A stretch of DNA of 64,000 nucleotides from Palsa-1447 sp964414785 (lineage in GTDB: Bacteria; Verrucomicrobiota; Verrucomicrobiia; Opitutales; Opitutaceae). Position 1 is the stretch's first letter. The number at the start of each line of letters is the position of its first letter. The notes beneath the pieces were generated by a model that saw nothing but the letters and a program-made list of their open reading frames with translations, ran no database searches and was not told the origin of the DNA. The position numbers and the translations under genes are program-made. The stretch is from positions 1 through 64,000 of the forward strand of contig CAYPXZ010000011.1 of assembly GCA_964414785.1 (NCBI GenBank), read 5' to 3'. Below are positions 60,785 through 64,000 of this stretch, piece by piece.

Positions 60785-61855
60785 GTGCGCATCCTGATAT
60801 CCGGCATCTGCGGCTTTGCGGGGAACGCGATTGCGCGCGCACTCGCTGCAGCGGGCGGCGGACACGAGGTCTGCGGCTTCGACAATTTCATACGGCCGGG
60901 CAGCGAGGGCAACCGCGTCGACCTCAAGCGCCTCGGGATCCGGCTCATCCACGCCGACCTGCGCGCTGCGAGTGACGTCGACGCCCTTCCCCCGTGCGAC
61001 TGGGTGATCGACGCGGCTGCCAACCCGAGCGTCCTTGCCGGCGTGGACGGGCTCTCCAGCTCGCGCCAGCTGGTCGAGCACAACCTGGGGGGCACCGTGA
61101 ACCTGCTCGAGTACTGCAAGCGCAACCGCTCGGGCCTCGTGCTCCTGAGCACGAGCCGCGTGTACAGCATCGCCCCCCTCGCCTCCCTGCCCCTGCGCGT
61201 GGAGGGCCGGGCCTTCAGGCCGGACGGGAAGGTCCTCCCCGCGGGGCTCAGTCCGCTCGGCGTTTCCGAGTCCTTCCCGACGGCCGCCCCCGTGTCGCTC
61301 TACGGCGCGACCAAGCTCGCCAGCGAGGCGCTCGCCCTCGAATACGGGCACTCCTTCGCCATCCCGGTCTTCGTCAACCGCTGCGGCATCCTTGCGGGCG
61401 CGGGCCAGTTCGGCCGGCCCGACCAGGGGATCTTCGCATACTGGATAAACAGCCACCTGCGGCGGCGGCCGCTCAGGTATATCGGCTTCGGGGGGCACGG
61501 CCACCAGGTGCGCGACTGCCTTCATCCCTCGGACCTGGTCCCTCTGATACTCTCCCAGATGTCCGCCGCGAAGGTGGACTTCGAGGACCGGCTCGTGAAC
61601 GTGGGCGGCGGCGCCGAATCGGCCATGTCCCTGCTCCAGCTCACCGACTGGTGCGACGATCGTTTTGGAGCTCATCGCGTCTCCTCGGAGCCCGCGGGGC
61701 GCCCGTTCGACGTCCCCTGGATGGTGCTGGACGCCTCAAAGGCGGCCCGCGTCTGGGGCTGGAAGCCGAGGGTGTCGCCCCTGGCCATCCTGGAGGAGAT
61801 CGCCGCCCACGCCGGCACCCACCCCGACTGGCTAGAGGTGTCGGCGCCGCTCTGA
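60785..61855 (+). CDS. NAD-dependent epimerase, CDP-paratose 2-epimerase-like (second copy)
   Basis: 356 residues from GTG 60785. ILISGICGFAGNAIA (3-17) is the cofactor site, and VIDAAANPSVLAG plus LLSTSRVYSIAPLASLPL match the same CDP-paratose 2-epimerase-like group as the 59064 gene, though the two are only distantly alike. Here the catalytic tyrosine is kept (SLYGATK). GGHGHQVRDCLHPSDLVPL is the conserved distal loop. Its stop overlaps the following GT2 start by one base (TGATG), which ties the epimerase product to that transferase. Confidence 0.8.
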   Translation: MRILISGICGFAGNAIARALAAAGGGHEVCGFDNFIRPGSEGNRVDLKRLGIRLIHADLRAASDVDALPPCDWVIDAAANPSVLAGVDGLSSSRQLVEHNLGGTVNLLEYCKRNRSGLVLLSTSRVYSIAPLASLPLRVEGRAFRPDGKVLPAGLSPLGVSESFPTAAPVSLYGATKLASEALALEYGHSFAIPVFVNRCGILAGAGQFGRPDQGIFAYWINSHLRRRPLRYIGFGGHGHQVRDCLHPSDLVPLILSQMSAAKVDFEDRLVNVGGGAESAMSLLQLTDWCDDRFGAHRVSSEPAGRPFDVPWMVLDASKAARVWGWKPRVSPLAILEEIAAHAGTHPDWLEVSAPL

Positions 61856-62595
61856 TGAGCCTCGAGCTTTTCTCGGTCGTCGTTCCCGCCCGCGACGAGG
61901 AGGAGTCGCTTCCCTCGACCCTTCGGGACATCCACGCCGAATTTTCCCGGGAGGGGGTGCCCCACGAGATCGTCGTCGTTGACGACGGAAGCCGAGACGG
62001 CACGTGGCAGGTCCTTCAGGCGCTCAAGGCCGAGATACCGACGCTCGTCCCCGTGCAGAATCCCGACCTGAACGGGTTTGGTAGGGCGATCACCTGCGGC
62101 TTTGGCCACGTCAAGGGCGACGCCGTCGTCGTCATGATGGCCGACGCCTCCGACCTGCCCGCCGACGCCGTCAGGTACTGGCGCCTCCTGTGCGAGGGGC
62201 ATGAATGCGTCTTCGGTAGCCGCTTCCTGCGAAAGGGCGACGTCGTCGACTACCCTCCCCTGAAGCTCCGCGTCAATCGCCTCGCGAACCTGTTCATCCG
62301 GGTCCTCTTCAACATCCCCCTAAACGACACGACGAATGCCTTCAAAGCCTACCGGCGCAGCGTGATCGAAGGATGCCGACCCTTCATGGCGCCGCATTTC
62401 AACCTGACGGTCGAACTGCCCCTTAAGGCGATTGTGCGGGGCTACACCTGGACGGTCATCCCGATATCCTGGCGCAACCGCAGGCACGGCGTGGCCAAGC
62501 TGAAGATCAAGGAGATGGGCAGCCGCTATTTCTTCATCTGCATGTACGTCTGGCTCGAGAAGTACTTCAGCCGGGGCGACTACAAGAAGCGCTGA
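61855..62595 (+). CDS. family 2 glycosyltransferase
   Basis: 246 residues from ATG 61855; the longer frame from 60994 is a shadow of the epimerase. FSVVVPARDEEESLPSTL and IVVVDDGSRDGTWQVL open the GT-A fold, the acidic motif is VMMADASDLPADA, and GSRFLRKGDVVDYP follows as in DPM1-type enzymes. NDTTNAFKAYRRSVI and SWRNRRHGVAKLKIKEMGSR are conserved in polyprenyl-phosphate sugar synthases of this subgroup. No membrane spans. Coupled translation with the epimerase mirrors the GT2/epimerase pair at 58296-60125. Confidence 0.84.
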   Translation: MSLELFSVVVPARDEEESLPSTLRDIHAEFSREGVPHEIVVVDDGSRDGTWQVLQALKAEIPTLVPVQNPDLNGFGRAITCGFGHVKGDAVVVMMADASDLPADAVRYWRLLCEGHECVFGSRFLRKGDVVDYPPLKLRVNRLANLFIRVLFNIPLNDTTNAFKAYRRSVIEGCRPFMAPHFNLTVELPLKAIVRGYTWTVIPISWRNRRHGVAKLKIKEMGSRYFFICMYVWLEKYFSRGDYKKR

Positions 62596-62739
62596 CAGGG
62601 TTTGGCATTGGCCGCTGAGCCGGATTGACCCAAGGGAGGGTGCGGCTACGCTGCCCGAGAGACCCCGCCCGTGCGGCGCAGGGTTGAAATACCCTTGTTT
62701 CCGCGGAAACCTTCGGTTGTCTTAACCCTTCTCATTTCG

Positions 62740-63612
62740 ATGATTTATCTACTAGGTGGCTCCGGCTACGTCGGCCAGGCCTACCAGGCCTACTTCAAGC
62801 GCAAGGGCATGTCCTTTCGCAACCTACGGCGTGCCGAAGTCGATTACACCAATCCCAAAATCCTCAGGAATGCCATCGAAAGGGACCGGCCTGAGTTCCT
62901 CGTCAATGCGGCCGGATACACCGGCAAGCCCAACGTCGACGCGTGCGAGCTGCACAAGGCCGAGTGCCTGCTTGGCAACGCCGTCCTTCCCGGGATCGTC
63001 GCGGGGGCCTGCGAGGCCGCCGGAGTCCCGTGGGGCCACGTCTCGTCCGGATGCATCTACAGCGGCGATGGCCCCGGAGCCAACGGCTTCACCGAGCTCG
63101 ACCCCCCGAACTTCACCTTCCGCGCCAACCACTGCTCGTTCTACAGCGGCACGAAGGGCCTCGGCGAGGAGGTCCTTGCCGGGCGCCCGGACCTGTTCGT
63201 CTGGAGGCTGCGCATACCCTTTGACGGCGTGGAAAACCCGAGGAACTACCTGACGAAGCTCATGCGCTACAAGACGCTCCTCGAGGCCACCAACTCGATC
63301 TCGGAATTGGATGAGTTCGTCGAGGCGACCATGGCGTGCTGGGAGAAGCGGGTGCCCTTCGGGACCTACAACGTGACGAACCCGGGTAAGGTCACCACAC
63401 ACGAGGTCGTCGAATTGATCCGCCGCTCGGGAGTCTGCAACAAGGAGTTCTCGTTCTTCAGCGATGAGGCCGAGTTCATGAAGGCCGCGGCCAAGACCCC
63501 GAGGTCCAACTGCGTCCTGGACCCCTCCAAGCTGGCGAAGGCCGGAATCAGCCTGACGCCCGTCCTTGAGGCAATCGAACGCGACCTGAGGGCCTGGAAG
63601 AAGGCCGCCTAG
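62740..63612 (+). CDS. NRS/ER-like (3,5-epimerase/4-reductase) sugar-nucleotide enzyme, RmlD superfamily
   Basis: 290 residues from ATG 62740; the upstream extension (from 62671) looks non-coding. IYLLGGSGYVGQAYQ (2-16) is the cofactor site. The middle follows plant and viral NRS/ER (the C-terminal domain of RHM): VSSGCIYSG (101-109), CSFYSGTK (132-139, Tyr135/Lys139), ENPRNYLTKLMRY (165-177), LDEFVEA and NVTNPGKVTTHEVVELI. In Arabidopsis NRS/ER the matching Cys, Tyr/Lys and Lys (here Cys105, Tyr135/Lys139, Lys173) serve epimerisation and reduction, as I recall the structural work. It would convert a 4-keto-6-deoxyglucose nucleotide to the L-rhamnose form in one enzyme. rmlB follows. A plain RmlD-like reductase is the alternative. 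Confidence 0.78.
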   Translation: MIYLLGGSGYVGQAYQAYFKRKGMSFRNLRRAEVDYTNPKILRNAIERDRPEFLVNAAGYTGKPNVDACELHKAECLLGNAVLPGIVAGACEAAGVPWGHVSSGCIYSGDGPGANGFTELDPPNFTFRANHCSFYSGTKGLGEEVLAGRPDLFVWRLRIPFDGVENPRNYLTKLMRYKTLLEATNSISELDEFVEATMACWEKRVPFGTYNVTNPGKVTTHEVVELIRRSGVCNKEFSFFSDEAEFMKAAAKTPRSNCVLDPSKLAKAGISLTPVLEAIERDLRAWKKAA

Positions 63613-63625
63613 ACCCGCACGCGCG

Positions 63626-64000
63626 ATGAACATCCTCGTCACAGGCGGCTGCGGGTTCATCGGAAGCAACTTCGTCCGGCAGGTCCTGCTCGACGCGAGC
63701 AGGAACGCGCGCAGGGTCGTGAACCTCGACAAGCTCACCTACGCGGGCAACCCGGCCAACCTCGTGGATGTCGCCGGCGACCCGAGGTACACCTTCGTCC
63801 GCGGGGACATCGGCGACGAGACCCTGGTCGCCGGGCTCCTCTACGAGCACGAGATCACGACCATCGTCAACTTCGCCGCGGAGAGCCATGTCGACCGGTC
63901 GATAGACACGCCCGAGCCCTTCGTGCAGACCAACGTCCTAGGGACGCTGCGCCTCCTCAATGCCGCAAAGCGCCACTGGCTCGGACTCGCCTCCGAGGAC
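63626..64000 (+). CDS. rmlB: dTDP-glucose (NDP-glucose) 4,6-dehydratase, 3' partial
   Basis: The frame from ATG 63626 is open to the window end (125 codons, no stop). ILVTGGCGFIGSNFVRQVLL is the cofactor site, DKLTYAGNPANL follows strand 2 and FAAESHVDRSIDTPEPFVQT is the RmlB signature. It removes water to give NDP-4-keto-6-deoxyglucose, the substrate needed by the enzyme encoded 14 bases upstream. Whether it uses dTDP- or UDP-glucose cannot be told from this part. Confidence 0.87.
   Translation, partial: MNILVTGGCGFIGSNFVRQVLLDASRNARRVVNLDKLTYAGNPANLVDVAGDPRYTFVRGDIGDETLVAGLLYEHEITTIVNFAAESHVDRSIDTPEPFVQTNVLGTLRLLNAAKRHWLGLASED

Noticed and set aside
1..64000. CRISPR arrays, tRNA/rRNA genes, insertion sequences, prophage or attachment sites
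   Set aside because: Looked for periodic short repeats, tRNA-like cloverleaf ends, transposase or integrase motifs; none seen. The locus may still have been acquired by transfer, but the window shows no direct mark of it.

Overview
This is a GC-rich bacterial window (about two thirds G+C by eye). It is packed almost end to end with surface-polysaccharide genes and looks like one large O-antigen, capsule or exopolysaccharide locus. Four runs of exactly 100 N (3082-3181, 13074-13173, 24426-24525, 57818-57917) mark it as a draft or metagenome scaffold. An O-antigen-type ABC exporter, heptose-nucleotide genes and exported proteins point to a diderm (Gram-negative) bacterium. The many large membrane proteins and weak Shine-Dalgarno signals would fit Verrucomicrobiota (Opitutales-like) or a relative, but no phylogenetic marker gene is present, so this placement is low confidence. 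I see no rRNA, tRNA, CRISPR array, transposase or phage gene, and no gene-free stretch longer than about 200 bases.

Layout. 1-3081: a thiamine-diphosphate E1 alpha/beta pair, two methyltransferases and a glycosyltransferase cut by a gap. 3182-6652 (minus): an LhgO-type FAD oxidase and a polytopic membrane protein ending in an Ig-like domain. 6850-12984: Wzm/Wzt ABC exporter, a methyltransferase, and a GT9/coiled-coil/GT2 fusion. 13033-27076: a giant membrane protein with C-terminal repeats, a GtrB-like GT2, a methyltransferase, an epimerase and two giant membrane proteins (A and B) with tandem copies of an unrecognised beta-rich module. 27098-38875: a UDP-galactopyranose-mutase-like flavoprotein, an SDR, a WbpB/WbpD/WbpE-like amino-sugar trio, a membrane protein (D) paralogous to A, an epimerase, a second aminotransferase/acetyltransferase pair, a GtrB-like GT2 and a convergent GtrA flippase. 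39064-44831: an oxidoreductase, the complete GDP-D-glycero-D-manno-heptose set (hddA, hddC, gmhA, gmhB), an acyltransferase and a transaldolase. 44897-51708: an exported helical protein, a three-glycosyltransferase fusion, an orphan coiled-coil/beta-domain protein and a methyltransferase. 51742-58225: a third module-bearing membrane protein (C) and two minus-strand membrane proteins. 58296-64000: GT2 and CDP-paratose-2-epimerase-like genes in mirrored pairs, a small exported protein, a plant NRS/ER-like epimerase-reductase and the start of rmlB.

How the genes may fit together (inference). Soluble enzymes make nucleotide sugars: GDP-D,D-heptose with a local transaldolase to supply sedoheptulose 7-phosphate, acylated amino sugars, rhamnose-type 6-deoxysugars and possibly a ThDP-made branched sugar. 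Cytoplasmic GT9, GT4 and GT2 enzymes build the chain, methyltransferases and acyltransferases decorate or cap it, and Wzm/Wzt exports it. GtrB-like GT2 enzymes could load sugars on polyprenyl phosphate, GtrA could flip them, and the eight large polytopic proteins could add them outside the cytoplasm. The most novel-looking element is the family of membrane proteins (A, B, C) that carry at least eleven copies of a roughly 140-170-residue module with a PLL-TG / H-R-G-DHW / VDY--PH signature.
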